Assembly (NCBI GenBank): GCA_017937765.1
Contig: JAGBCY010000010.1
Coordinates: forward strand, 26,941-90,940
Direction of reading: 5' to 3'
Source: Alistipes sp.
GTDB lineage: Bacteria > Bacteroidota > Bacteroidia > Bacteroidales > Rikenellaceae
DNA: 64,000 nt
Positions 16,880-25,336 of the stretch are shown here, in pieces; the first letter of the stretch is position 1; every line of letters begins with the position of its first letter. The notes beneath the pieces were generated by a model that searched no databases, was not told the origin of the DNA, and was given only the letters and a program-made list of their open reading frames with translations. A program made the translations under genes and the position numbers.

Positions 16880-17608
16880 ATGGGAGAGTGGACAGTTGCG
16901 ACGTGGCTCTGCGCCATCGCTTTAATCATAGTTGCCTACCTGTTGGGCTCGATACCGAGTGCTGTTTGGATCGGAAAAAAATATTATGGCATAGATATTC
17001 GTGAGCACGGAAGTAAGAATGCCGGCACGACAAATATGCTCCGTGTGCTGGGCAGGCGTGCGGCGTTGCCCGTCTTTATCATCGACTACTTCAAGGGCTT
17101 TATCGCCGTGATTCTCACCTCGCTGATGCGTTACGACGACGCCGTGAGCGATGCGTGGCTCATCAACTTGCGTATCATCGCCACCGCGGCTGTGGTGCTC
17201 GGACATATCTACCCGATCTTTGCGGGATTTAAGGGTGGCAAGGGTGTCGCTACGTTGCTCGGTGCGGGTACGGGTATCTACGCCCCGATTCTGATTATGT
17301 GCTTCAGTGTGTGGTGCGTAGTCTTTGCCATCTGGCACTACGTATCGTTGGCCTCGATGGTGGCCGGCTGCTGCTACCCCTGCTTTGTGATGATATTCTC
17401 GACTATGACCTATAACCCTGCGGCTCCGTTCGAGAGCGTGCCGTTTATCATCTTCTCGTGGGTGGTGGCAATACTCCTTGTCTATACGCACAGAAAGAAC
17501 ATCGGCCGCCTGCGTGAGGGTACCGAGTCGCAGATATTCCTCTGGGGAGACCACGATAAGGACGGGGAGCCGAAGGATGACTTCGGCTTTGGAAATGAGC
17601 GTAAATAA
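16880..17608 (+). CDS. plsY: Acyl-phosphate:glycerol-3-phosphate acyltransferase PlsY
   Basis: 242 residues, multi-pass inner-membrane protein. Family motifs: LLGSIPSAVWIGK, GSKNAGTTNMLRVLG (phosphate-binding loop) and GFKGGKGVATLLG. It makes lysophosphatidic acid in the first step of phospholipid synthesis. The C terminus has an acidic extension of about 25 residues beyond the last membrane segment. The M64 peptidase follows after 18 bp. Confidence 0.95.
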   Translation: MGEWTVATWLCAIALIIVAYLLGSIPSAVWIGKKYYGIDIREHGSKNAGTTNMLRVLGRRAALPVFIIDYFKGFIAVILTSLMRYDDAVSDAWLINLRIIATAAVVLGHIYPIFAGFKGGKGVATLLGAGTGIYAPILIMCFSVWCVVFAIWHYVSLASMVAGCCYPCFVMIFSTMTYNPAAPFESVPFIIFSWVVAILLVYTHRKNIGRLREGTESQIFLWGDHDKDGEPKDDFGFGNERK

Positions 17609-17626
17609 TAACCTAACAACCTATAT

Positions 17627-18913
17627 ATGAGAAGATTATTCCTTGTTGCCGTAGCTATCATAAGCTCTACGGCTCTGTTTGCACAGAGTTTCGAAACTAA
17701 CTTCCACGACGCCACAATCCGCATCGACTATACCTTTGCGGGCAACGCCAATGAGCAGTTCGTAGCTCTCCGCGATCTCTCGTCGACCGAGGGGTGGTGG
17801 GGTCGTCGCATAAACCTCGCGACAGTGCCTTTGAAGGGTAATGGCGACCTCACGCTCTACGATGCCGAGAGCCAGGAGGTTATCTACAAGACCTCGTTCT
17901 CGTCGCTCTTCCAGGAGTGGATCACTACGCCAGAGGCGCAGAGTGCGACGCATAGCTTCGAGTTTACGCTGCTCGTGCCTAAGCCCCAGCGTAAGGCCGT
18001 TGCCGAGTTGGTGCTGCGCGTGAATACTGGCGAGGTGGGTGCCACGCTCCGCCACACGATCAACCCCGAGGATGTGCTTATCCGCGACCGTTCGGGTCAG
18101 CAGCCACTGCCTCACAAGTACCTGCACAAGGGTGGAGACTCGAAGGAGTGTATCGACGTGGTTATCCTTGCCGAGGGTTATACGGTAGATGAAATGCCTA
18201 TGTTTATGGAGGATGCCCTCGTCGCTACGGAGGAGATTCTCAGCTACGAGCCCTTCAAGAGTCACCGCGATAAGTTTAACTTCATCGCCGTTGCCAGCCC
18301 CTCGGCTGATAGCAACGTGAGTGTCCCGCAGGAGGATGCTTGGCGCGAGACGGCCGTGGGCTCAAACTTTATGACCTTCTATATGGAGCGATATCTCACC
18401 TCGGGCAATGTATATGCTATGTACGACTTGGTGACTAACATCCCTGCCGAGCACTTCATCATCCTTGCCAATACCGATACCTATGGCGGTGGCGGCATCT
18501 ATAACTCATATACCCTCACCACGGCGCACCATCCCGCGTTTCGTCCCGTTGTAGTTCACGAGTTTGGCCACTCGTTTGGCGGTCTTGGTGACGAGTACTT
18601 CTACGAGGGTAACTTGGATAACGACGAGATGCACTCGGTGGCCCACGAGCCCTGGGAGCCCAACATCACTACGCTCGTAGACTTCGAGTCGAAGTGGGCC
18701 GATATGGTCGAGGAGGGTACGGAGATACCTACGGTCGTAACTCCCGAGCGCACGGCAAACTATACGGTTGGCGTCTATGAGGGTGGTGGCTACCGCTCGA
18801 AGGGCATCTATCGTCCGGCGGATGTATGCCGTATGCGTAACAACGCGGCCGAGCGTTTCTGTCCCGTTTGCGAGCGTGCCATCGAGCGCGTGATTCTGCA
18901 TCAGGCCGAGTAG
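17627..18913 (+). CDS. M64-family (IgA peptidase-type) secreted metallopeptidase
   Basis: 428 residues with a signal peptide cleaved near LFAQ. The N-terminal M64_N-type beta domain covers about residues 25-145. The zinc site is HEFGHSFGGLGDEY with His311, Glu312 and His315, preceded by VVILAEGYT and FNFIAVASPS, all characteristic of the family. The name comes from a Clostridium IgA protease; most Bacteroidetes members have no known substrate. Probably co-transcribed with plsY. Confidence 0.88.
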   Translation: MRRLFLVAVAIISSTALFAQSFETNFHDATIRIDYTFAGNANEQFVALRDLSSTEGWWGRRINLATVPLKGNGDLTLYDAESQEVIYKTSFSSLFQEWITTPEAQSATHSFEFTLLVPKPQRKAVAELVLRVNTGEVGATLRHTINPEDVLIRDRSGQQPLPHKYLHKGGDSKECIDVVILAEGYTVDEMPMFMEDALVATEEILSYEPFKSHRDKFNFIAVASPSADSNVSVPQEDAWRETAVGSNFMTFYMERYLTSGNVYAMYDLVTNIPAEHFIILANTDTYGGGGIYNSYTLTTAHHPAFRPVVVHEFGHSFGGLGDEYFYEGNLDNDEMHSVAHEPWEPNITTLVDFESKWADMVEEGTEIPTVVTPERTANYTVGVYEGGGYRSKGIYRPADVCRMRNNAAERFCPVCERAIERVILHQAE

Positions 18914-18985
18914 TCTGGTTGCCGAGTGGTGGGTAGTCCAGTTGCAGAGTGGCGAAATATCTACCCGCAAGAGCATATTTAATAG

Positions 18986-19020
18986 TGGAGCCAACGGGAG
19001 TACACACCTCTTTGGCTCCA
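18986..19020 (+). terminator. Hairpin after the M64 gene
   Basis: Stem TGGAGCCAA/TTGGCTCCA with a 17-nt loop, followed by TTGTTGT. The weak T run makes this a moderate call. Confidence 0.5.
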
Positions 19021-19054
19021 TTGTTGTATTCATAGGCGAGGAATCTTAAAACTT

Positions 19055-19675
19055 ATGAGTATGACACTATCAACACTTGCCACCGTGGCACTCGCCGTTG
19101 TCGAGCTGCCCTATGCCTACGATGCTCTCGAACCCTATATCTCGGCCGAGACGCTGCATTTCCACCACGACAAGCACTACGCCGGTTATGTCGCCAAGCT
19201 CGCCGAGCTCACCGAGGGCACGCGCTATGCCTCGATGCCACTCGAGGAGATTGTCACCAGCAGCGACGGAGCGATATTCAACAACGCGGCGCAGGCCTGG
19301 AACCACGTATTCCTCTTCGAGCAGTTCGCACCACGCGCCAAGCACCACCCGACGGGTGCACTGCGCCGCGCCATCGACGACGAGTTCGGCTCGGTGGATG
19401 AGCTACGCAGGCGTATGACCACAGCGGCAACGTCGCTCTTTGGCTCGGGATGGGTGTGGCTCGCAGCGGACAAGGATGGGCGTCTCTATATCATCTCCAA
19501 GCAGAATGCTGGCACGCCGCTTACCGATGGCCTCACGCCGCTTCTTGCCATCGACGTCTGGGAGCACGCCTACTATATCGACTATCGTAATGCGCGCAAA
19601 GATGCTGTCGAGGAGATGTGGCACGTCATCGACTGGGAGAAAATAGAGGAGCGATATCGCCCCTTCGACGTTTGA
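19055..19675 (+). CDS. sodB: Iron/manganese superoxide dismutase
   Basis: 206 residues. The four metal ligands are in place: His in TLHFHHDKHY, His in AQAWNHVF, and Asp and His in DVWEHAYYIDY. The Gln in AAQAWNH is the position typical of Fe-type enzymes. Two oddities: WNHVFLFEQF replaces the usual WNH-x-F-[YF]-W, and a 14-residue uncharged hydrophobic extension precedes the usual ELPYA start. A GTG at 19085 would give a normal N terminus (MALAVVELPYA), so the true start is uncertain. Confidence 0.9.
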   Translation: MSMTLSTLATVALAVVELPYAYDALEPYISAETLHFHHDKHYAGYVAKLAELTEGTRYASMPLEEIVTSSDGAIFNNAAQAWNHVFLFEQFAPRAKHHPTGALRRAIDDEFGSVDELRRRMTTAATSLFGSGWVWLAADKDGRLYIISKQNAGTPLTDGLTPLLAIDVWEHAYYIDYRNARKDAVEEMWHVIDWEKIEERYRPFDV

Positions 19676-19763
19676 ATGTAGATCGCTTCGGAGGTGCTCT
19701 ATCGTTATATTATGTGGAATAGATTTTAGGCACGGAATGTCGGGTTTGTAGCCTCGTGGCGTG

Positions 19764-21638
19764 CTATAACTCTCTGTCGATGATGTCGATACGCTCCTCG
19801 ATGATCCTTATCATACGATCAACGGCGTCGTCAAACGAGAGTCTCTCGTCGCCGTTGATCGTCGTGTTTATATCCCAGAGCTTGAAGTTCTCCTCCCACG
19901 AGCGGGCGATATATTTGCGCTCGGCCTCGATAAATGCGAATACCTCCATAAACTTCGGCTTAAGCAACTGCCAACGTTCGCGCGCAAGGTTGCGGAAGGC
20001 TTCGTCGCTAAACAGACGGTCGTACCACCACGCGTGGGTCATAAAGAGTCCCCACTGGGCAGCGGGCGAGGCGTTATAGGAGAAGGTACCCCAGTCGAAA
20101 TCCCACACGGGACCAGCCACGAGTTTGCCGTTGCGATCCTTCTGCAGATAGACACTGCCGGGGTTGGCGAGCTCGTGGTTGACGCATATCTCGTAGATTA
20201 GCCAGTAGTCTATAAAGGACTGGGCATCAATATATTGTGCATAGCCTTTGTCGGGCGAGGCAAAGTCGTTGCCATAGAGCACGCTCTCTGCCTCGGCGAT
20301 ATGGCGTTGTATCCAGGCGAACTGCTCCGCGGTGAGGTCCTCCTCGTCGGGGAACTTCACGGCAAAGGGCGTGTTGTGCTGCGAGAACCACTGCCACTCG
20401 TTGTCGTAGTGGAAGTCGAGCTCGAGGAGGTAGCCTCCCGTGATGGCGTCGCCTGAGTTATCCTGCGGGGTCATCTCGGTGATGGCTATGCGGTCGTTGT
20501 CGACGCGCACTTGCTCGCATAGGAGATACTGCCCGAGGTGCTTGCCGTTGAGTATCAGCTCGACGAACTCCTGCCGCGGTGTCCACGCGAGCGATGTCTG
20601 CTCGGCGAGGAAGAAGGCCACGCGATTACGCAACAGCGTGCGGTCCATATAGTTTGCCAGTAGCACCCAACGCTTGTGCTTGGGCATACCCATAACCTCT
20701 TGTTTATCAGTGAATTTTATGGCATATGGTTTCTTGTCGTAGCCCCACGTCGAGTTGCCGCGCCCGCGGATGGATACCTCCACACCCTCGACATCCTCGA
20801 AGCGACCATTACCATCGAGCCATAGCGTCGAGTGCTCGATCCACACATCCTTTGACCACACCTCCTGACCTCCGGGGGTGGTGATGCTCACAACGGGCAG
20901 GCCCGTGAAATGATCCACGTGAAGCGTATAACGTAGCTCCGCGTCAGCGAGATAGGCGACAACGTCGACATCGCAACTAAAATCCACAGGTGTTCCAGCC
21001 ATATCTATCGCCTTGCCGTCAATCTCGATTCTGTCGACGCCATCCGTCTTAAACTCAGTGATATAGGTGTGGTCGGTGGTATAGATTGGTATGTGTGCAT
21101 TGAAACTATGTGCCGCGGCGTCGAAGTCGAAAGTGATGTCGTGCGCAAGGCTCGGGTTTTGACCCTTACGAAGTACGACAGAGGTGATGCCGCCAACGTA
21201 GTTGGAGGTTGTGATGTGTATGGGGTTTGAGCGTATGAGCTCGCCCGTATGGAGTTTTATCACTATGTGGATGGATGTGCTGTACATCTCACTTAGCGAG
21301 GTGTCGGCGATGAGAGCGTGGTAGGTGCCACGTGTCGTGTCGCTCTCGCGGATGGAGGTGAGCATCAGCTCCTTAGGACGTTGACTTCGGTCTGCGGTTA
21401 AGCGCAGCTCCACCTGACACTTGTCGCTCGAGAGGGCGTAGTTGAAGAGTGCCTTGGGCTCCTCGACACGGAACACGACCTCAACGCTGCCGCCGCAGTC
21501 GATGGTGTAGCTATCATCGTCGCAGATGATCGAGTGTAAGCGTATAGGCTTAGGAGGGCCACTTGTTTGACCCCCCTTGTCGCTACACGCAACCGAGAAT
21601 ATTACGATGCATAGAAGTATGTGACCGAAGCGTCGCAT
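19764..21638 (-). CDS. CotH-like kinase-fold lipoprotein
   Basis: 624 residues. Lipobox FSVAC; N-terminal beta-rich region (about 30-260), then a CotH domain (about 270-600). Marks of the family are SIRGRGNSTWGYDKKPYAIKF, RNRVAFFLAEQTSLAW, GQYLLCEQVRVDNDRI and the catalytic-type PVWDFDWGTFSY. Spore CotH phosphorylates protein Ser; in Bacteroidetes the secreted homologues have no assigned substrate. It starts 4 bp after GH30, so it belongs to the glucan PUL operon. Confidence 0.85.
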   Translation of the reverse strand: MRRFGHILLCIVIFSVACSDKGGQTSGPPKPIRLHSIICDDDSYTIDCGGSVEVVFRVEEPKALFNYALSSDKCQVELRLTADRSQRPKELMLTSIRESDTTRGTYHALIADTSLSEMYSTSIHIVIKLHTGELIRSNPIHITTSNYVGGITSVVLRKGQNPSLAHDITFDFDAAAHSFNAHIPIYTTDHTYITEFKTDGVDRIEIDGKAIDMAGTPVDFSCDVDVVAYLADAELRYTLHVDHFTGLPVVSITTPGGQEVWSKDVWIEHSTLWLDGNGRFEDVEGVEVSIRGRGNSTWGYDKKPYAIKFTDKQEVMGMPKHKRWVLLANYMDRTLLRNRVAFFLAEQTSLAWTPRQEFVELILNGKHLGQYLLCEQVRVDNDRIAITEMTPQDNSGDAITGGYLLELDFHYDNEWQWFSQHNTPFAVKFPDEEDLTAEQFAWIQRHIAEAESVLYGNDFASPDKGYAQYIDAQSFIDYWLIYEICVNHELANPGSVYLQKDRNGKLVAGPVWDFDWGTFSYNASPAAQWGLFMTHAWWYDRLFSDEAFRNLARERWQLLKPKFMEVFAFIEAERKYIARSWEENFKLWDINTTINGDERLSFDDAVDRMIRIIEERIDIIDREL

Positions 21639-21642
21639 ACCG

Positions 21643-23379
21643 CTACCATACGAGCGAAGTCACCGAGCGCGCTGCAAGCGTTACCACAAAGTCACCCTTC
21701 GGGCTCTTTACCACCACCTGCTTGTCATCCTCCGAGTCGTTGAGCATCACCGCAGCGATCGTGCCATCGGGGTTCTCAAAGGCCGATGCCGTGACGCTGC
21801 CAGAGCACTTGATGCGCACGGCGTCGCGTTTTACGACCTTCGACATATGGCCGATGGCGTACCAGTGGCTGCGGAACGTGAGCGTAGAGTAGGAGTACGA
21901 CGCATCGCAGTCGACAAAGCCGTAGCACGTGGTGCATCCGCCGGGACGGTTGGGACCACGCTCGGCATCGAGCATAAAGTTCCAAAGTACCACGGCGCGG
22001 CAGTAGTTGTTGATGGTGCCGAGGCATACCTCGCGTATGTGCCACAAGAGGTTATCGCCAAAGTTGGGGCACCAGGTGCCGATGCTCTGCTCCGTGAAGT
22101 AGATGCTCTTCGTGGGGTCGGCCTTGTAGATCTGTGCCAGTGCCGATGAGCTACCACCATAAGCGTGCCAAGCCGAGCCCTCGACATACTTCGATGCCTC
22201 CTTGTCGGCGTAGATGTTCTTCACGAAATCCGTTACGTCGAAATTGTGGTCGTAGATCCATATCTTGGTGTCGAGCCCTGCAGCCTCGAAGGCCGGGCCG
22301 AGGTGATTCTTGATGAAGTTGCGCTGCTGTTCCCACGACATATACGTTGAGGCCGAGTTACCATCGTGCAGCGGCTCATTCTGTGGCGTTATCGACTCAA
22401 TCTTAAAGCCGTTGAGCTCCATCTCCTCGACCCACATTACGAGATACTGCGCATACTCGTCGTAGTAGTCGGGGTTGAGCTTACCACCTGCCCACTTGTC
22501 GTAGGGCTTGTTCGAGTAGCGGTCGATCTTCATCCATAGTGGTGCGGTCCACGGTGCTGCGATGATCTTCACATCGGGGTTGATGGCGAGGATCTCGCGA
22601 AGTACGGGGAATAGATACTGGCTATCGTCGGGGTGCACGGCGAAGAACTCGAGACCCTCCTGATCGCACCACGTGTACTCGCGAAGCGAGAAGTCCGAGC
22701 AACCGATCGAGATACGCACGTAGTTGTAGCCGAGACCCTCGGTTGGGTGGAATGCTTCGCGCAACAGACGGTCACGCTCCGAGGCATTCATCTTCAGAAG
22801 GTTATAGGCTGCCGAACCCGTGATTGCGGGGCCGAAACCCTCCATCGACTGATAGCGCGTGGTGTTGTCGATGGTGATTGTGAGACTCTTATCCGAGGCT
22901 GAGCGTATATCCTCCGCCTCGATCGTCTTCATAAGCATCGACTTCGAGGCTGTCGTCGTAAATGCCTCGACGCCGCCCGTGGGGAAGTTGTAGTCGATCT
23001 CGCCCGAGGTCTTTACGTCGATACCTACGACGTTGGTGTAGATGCCGTTACGTCCTGCAATGCCATAGACCTTGTAGCTGTATCCAGCCTCGAGACCCTC
23101 GAACGTGAGCTTGCCGCTCTCGCTGAGCTTCTGGCCATCGCGTAGCGACGAGAGCGATGGTGTTGCGGTTCCCGCCTCGTAGAGTCGGCAGTAGGCTACA
23201 TCGGCATTAGCGAGTGCCACGCTCACCTCCACCGAGGTGTTTGTCGCGGATGACTGGCTAAGCTCGATGGTTGTCTCGTCCTTTGCCGGAGGTGTCGAGG
23301 TGTCGCTATTATCGCCTGCGCAACTAATGGTAAAGCTGCCGAGGGCTGCAATGAGCATAATGAAATTCAATCGTCTCAT
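21643..23379 (-). CDS. GH30 glycoside hydrolase lipoprotein, probable beta-1,6-glucanase
   Basis: 578 residues. Lipobox FTISC, a short N-terminal fibronectin-like region (about 38-125), then a GH30 (beta/alpha)8 barrel with C-terminal beta-sandwich. Acid/base Glu335 is in TPQNEP and nucleophile Glu430 in FTEQS. Barrel signatures include GFGPAITGSAAYNLLKM, YVRISIGCSDFS and PWTAPLWMK. Bacteroides GH30_3 enzymes cut beta-1,6-glucan; subfamily and specificity here are inferred. It heads a two-gene operon with CotH, driven from 23402-23409. Confidence 0.9.
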   Translation of the reverse strand: MRRLNFIMLIAALGSFTISCAGDNSDTSTPPAKDETTIELSQSSATNTSVEVSVALANADVAYCRLYEAGTATPSLSSLRDGQKLSESGKLTFEGLEAGYSYKVYGIAGRNGIYTNVVGIDVKTSGEIDYNFPTGGVEAFTTTASKSMLMKTIEAEDIRSASDKSLTITIDNTTRYQSMEGFGPAITGSAAYNLLKMNASERDRLLREAFHPTEGLGYNYVRISIGCSDFSLREYTWCDQEGLEFFAVHPDDSQYLFPVLREILAINPDVKIIAAPWTAPLWMKIDRYSNKPYDKWAGGKLNPDYYDEYAQYLVMWVEEMELNGFKIESITPQNEPLHDGNSASTYMSWEQQRNFIKNHLGPAFEAAGLDTKIWIYDHNFDVTDFVKNIYADKEASKYVEGSAWHAYGGSSSALAQIYKADPTKSIYFTEQSIGTWCPNFGDNLLWHIREVCLGTINNYCRAVVLWNFMLDAERGPNRPGGCTTCYGFVDCDASYSYSTLTFRSHWYAIGHMSKVVKRDAVRIKCSGSVTASAFENPDGTIAAVMLNDSEDDKQVVVKSPKGDFVVTLAARSVTSLVW

Positions 23380-23401
23380 AATCTTGAAGTGGTTAATTAC
23401 A

Positions 23402-23409
23402 CAAAGTTA
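23402..23409 (-). promoter_or_regulatory. -7 box for the GH30-CotH operon
   Basis: TAACTTTG on the minus strand, an exact TAnnTTTG match, 23 bp upstream of the GH30 ATG. Confidence 0.6.
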
Positions 23410-23547
23410 CGAAAAATAGTCGTACGTAGACCCTCGGCAGAGCGATTGTTTTAAAAAATATAGAGCCTCCACGGCTAAGAGAGCTGATTATTAGCCCGTT
23501 GACACGAGATAAAAGTGGGAGGGTTTTTGCGTTATTAAAAATATTAC

Positions 23548-23555
23548 TAACTTTG
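23548..23555 (+). promoter_or_regulatory. -7 box directly in front of the PUL regulator
   Basis: TAACTTTG ends only 4 bp before the ATG at 23560; TTTG at 23526-23529 is a possible -33. This spacing implies a leaderless or nearly leaderless mRNA. Confidence 0.5.
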
Positions 23556-23559
23556 TAGT

Positions 23560-25242
23560 ATGAATAAGAGACCTTTAAGCTATTTCGTTGGGGTTGTTTC
23601 GACCCTTTTGTGTGTGATAAGTGGCACTACGGCCTATGCGCAGAGAGACGTACTCATTGAACTCGACCACACGTTGGATGCTGCCGAAGGGTATATCGAC
23701 GTGCGCTATGCCCAGATTCGAAGCCTCGAGGCTATGCTCAACAACTACGAGCTCAGCCCCTTGCAGCGATATAATATCTACGACAACCTCTATAACGAGT
23801 ACTTTGCCTTCCAGTTCGATAAGGCTCTCGAGTCGCTCGATATGCGTTACGACATTGCGAGTAAGATGGGTAGCCGCGAGCTTATGATGGATGTGCAGAT
23901 CGACCGTGCGATGCTATATACAACCTCGGCGATGTTCCTCGAGGCCGAGGAGATATTGGAGCAGGGCATCGACACCCTAAGTCTCCAGCCCGATCAGCTC
24001 ATCGACTATTATGGCGTTCAGCACCGCTTCCATCGCGACTTCTGGCACTACACGGGAGACGGTGAGCAGCGTACACGCTCGGGGCAACGACGCGACTACT
24101 ACCGCGCTCTGTTGCTTGACCTCACGCCGGAGAATGAGACGTTACATAAGGTTGTGGCCATCAGTGGTCTTACGGACAACGAACGCTGGGCTGAGGCCGA
24201 CAAGCTCAACCGTGCATTGCTCGCAACGCTTACGCCCGATGAGCACGAGTATGCTATGTATTCCTACAATCAGGCGCGCATCTGCGAGGCTCTCGACGAG
24301 CGCGAGGAGATGATCGAGTGGTTTGCGCGCTCGGCAATTGCCGACATACGCACCGCCACGCGCGACAATGCCTCGCTGTGTAGCTTGGCTACGGTGCTGC
24401 TCGAGTGTGGCGACGTAGACCGCGCATTCCGCTATATAACCATCTCGCTCAACGACGCCCTCTTTTATAACGCTAAGTTGCGTCCGTGGCAGATTTCGGG
24501 TGTGATGCCCGAGATCGAGAAGGCGTATCAGGAGAAGCAGCAGGCCCAGAGCGAGAGGCTTAAGTTGCAGGAGGAGCACTCGCGCCATCTGGCTATCGTA
24601 ATCTCAATCCTTGCCGTGGCTCTGCTCGGCATATGCTGCTATATGGCTATCCTGCTTCTACGCCTGCGCCGTGACACGCGCAAGATTAGCGAGATGAACG
24701 AACGCATCGGCAACTCCAACGCCGAGCTCCATACGCTCAACGAGAAGCTCGAGGCTATAAACATCGACCTTAGGGAGGCAAACGCCGTGAAGGAGGAGTA
24801 TATCGCACTCTTTCTGGCTATGTGCTCCGACTATATCGAGAAGCTGACGACGTTACAGCGTGACGTGCGTCGTAAGTTGGCGCAGGGCAAGGCCGCGGAA
24901 CTCGAGCACGAGCTCTCGTCGTCGAGTATTATGGATGAGGAGTTGCAGAACTTCTACGATATGTTCGATAACGCCTTCCTAAATCTCTATCCCAACTTCG
25001 TCGAGGAGTTTAATGCACTGCTGAAGCCCGACTCGCGCATCGAGCCTAAGCGTAGTGAGCGGCTGAATACCGAGCTTCGCATCTTTGCACTTATCCGCCT
25101 CGGTATCTGCGACTCATCGCGTATCGCTGCCCTCTTGCGCTACTCCGTGAATACGATCTATAACTATCGTGCGCGTACGAAAAACAGTGCTCTTGACGAT
25201 CGCGACACCTTTGAGGAGCGCGTGAAACGCATTGGTAAGTAG
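23560..25242 (+). CDS. Membrane-bound PUL regulator (DUF6377-type)
   Basis: 560 residues. Signal peptide (1-28), periplasmic TPR-like helical region (about 30-330), one membrane segment (LAIVISILAVALLGICCYMAILLL, about 347-370) and a cytoplasmic coiled coil (about 372-425). The C-terminal DNA-binding region has a LuxR-like helix-turn-helix (LRIFALIRLGICDSSRIAALL ... VNTIYNYR, about 505-540). This layout fits Bacteroidetes proteins annotated with DUF6377, which sit by SusC/SusD loci. It probably senses a glucan oligosaccharide and activates the flanking operons. It lies between the GH30-CotH and SusC-GH3 operons. Confidence 0.85.
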   Translation: MNKRPLSYFVGVVSTLLCVISGTTAYAQRDVLIELDHTLDAAEGYIDVRYAQIRSLEAMLNNYELSPLQRYNIYDNLYNEYFAFQFDKALESLDMRYDIASKMGSRELMMDVQIDRAMLYTTSAMFLEAEEILEQGIDTLSLQPDQLIDYYGVQHRFHRDFWHYTGDGEQRTRSGQRRDYYRALLLDLTPENETLHKVVAISGLTDNERWAEADKLNRALLATLTPDEHEYAMYSYNQARICEALDEREEMIEWFARSAIADIRTATRDNASLCSLATVLLECGDVDRAFRYITISLNDALFYNAKLRPWQISGVMPEIEKAYQEKQQAQSERLKLQEEHSRHLAIVISILAVALLGICCYMAILLLRLRRDTRKISEMNERIGNSNAELHTLNEKLEAINIDLREANAVKEEYIALFLAMCSDYIEKLTTLQRDVRRKLAQGKAAELEHELSSSSIMDEELQNFYDMFDNAFLNLYPNFVEEFNALLKPDSRIEPKRSERLNTELRIFALIRLGICDSSRIAALLRYSVNTIYNYRARTKNSALDDRDTFEERVKRIGK

Positions 25243-25285
25243 GGTAGTTGCTGCTGCGTATTGCACGGCCACCCAACGATAAAAT

Positions 25286-25315
25286 AGCCGAGCCATCCCG
25301 CGGGATGGCTCGGCT
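25286..25315. terminator. Bidirectional terminator, perfect 15-bp palindrome
   Basis: AGCCGAGCCATCCCG followed by its exact reverse complement, between the convergent regulator and GH3 genes. Confidence 0.85.
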
Positions 25316-25336
25316 TGTCTCTGTCTACGGACTATG

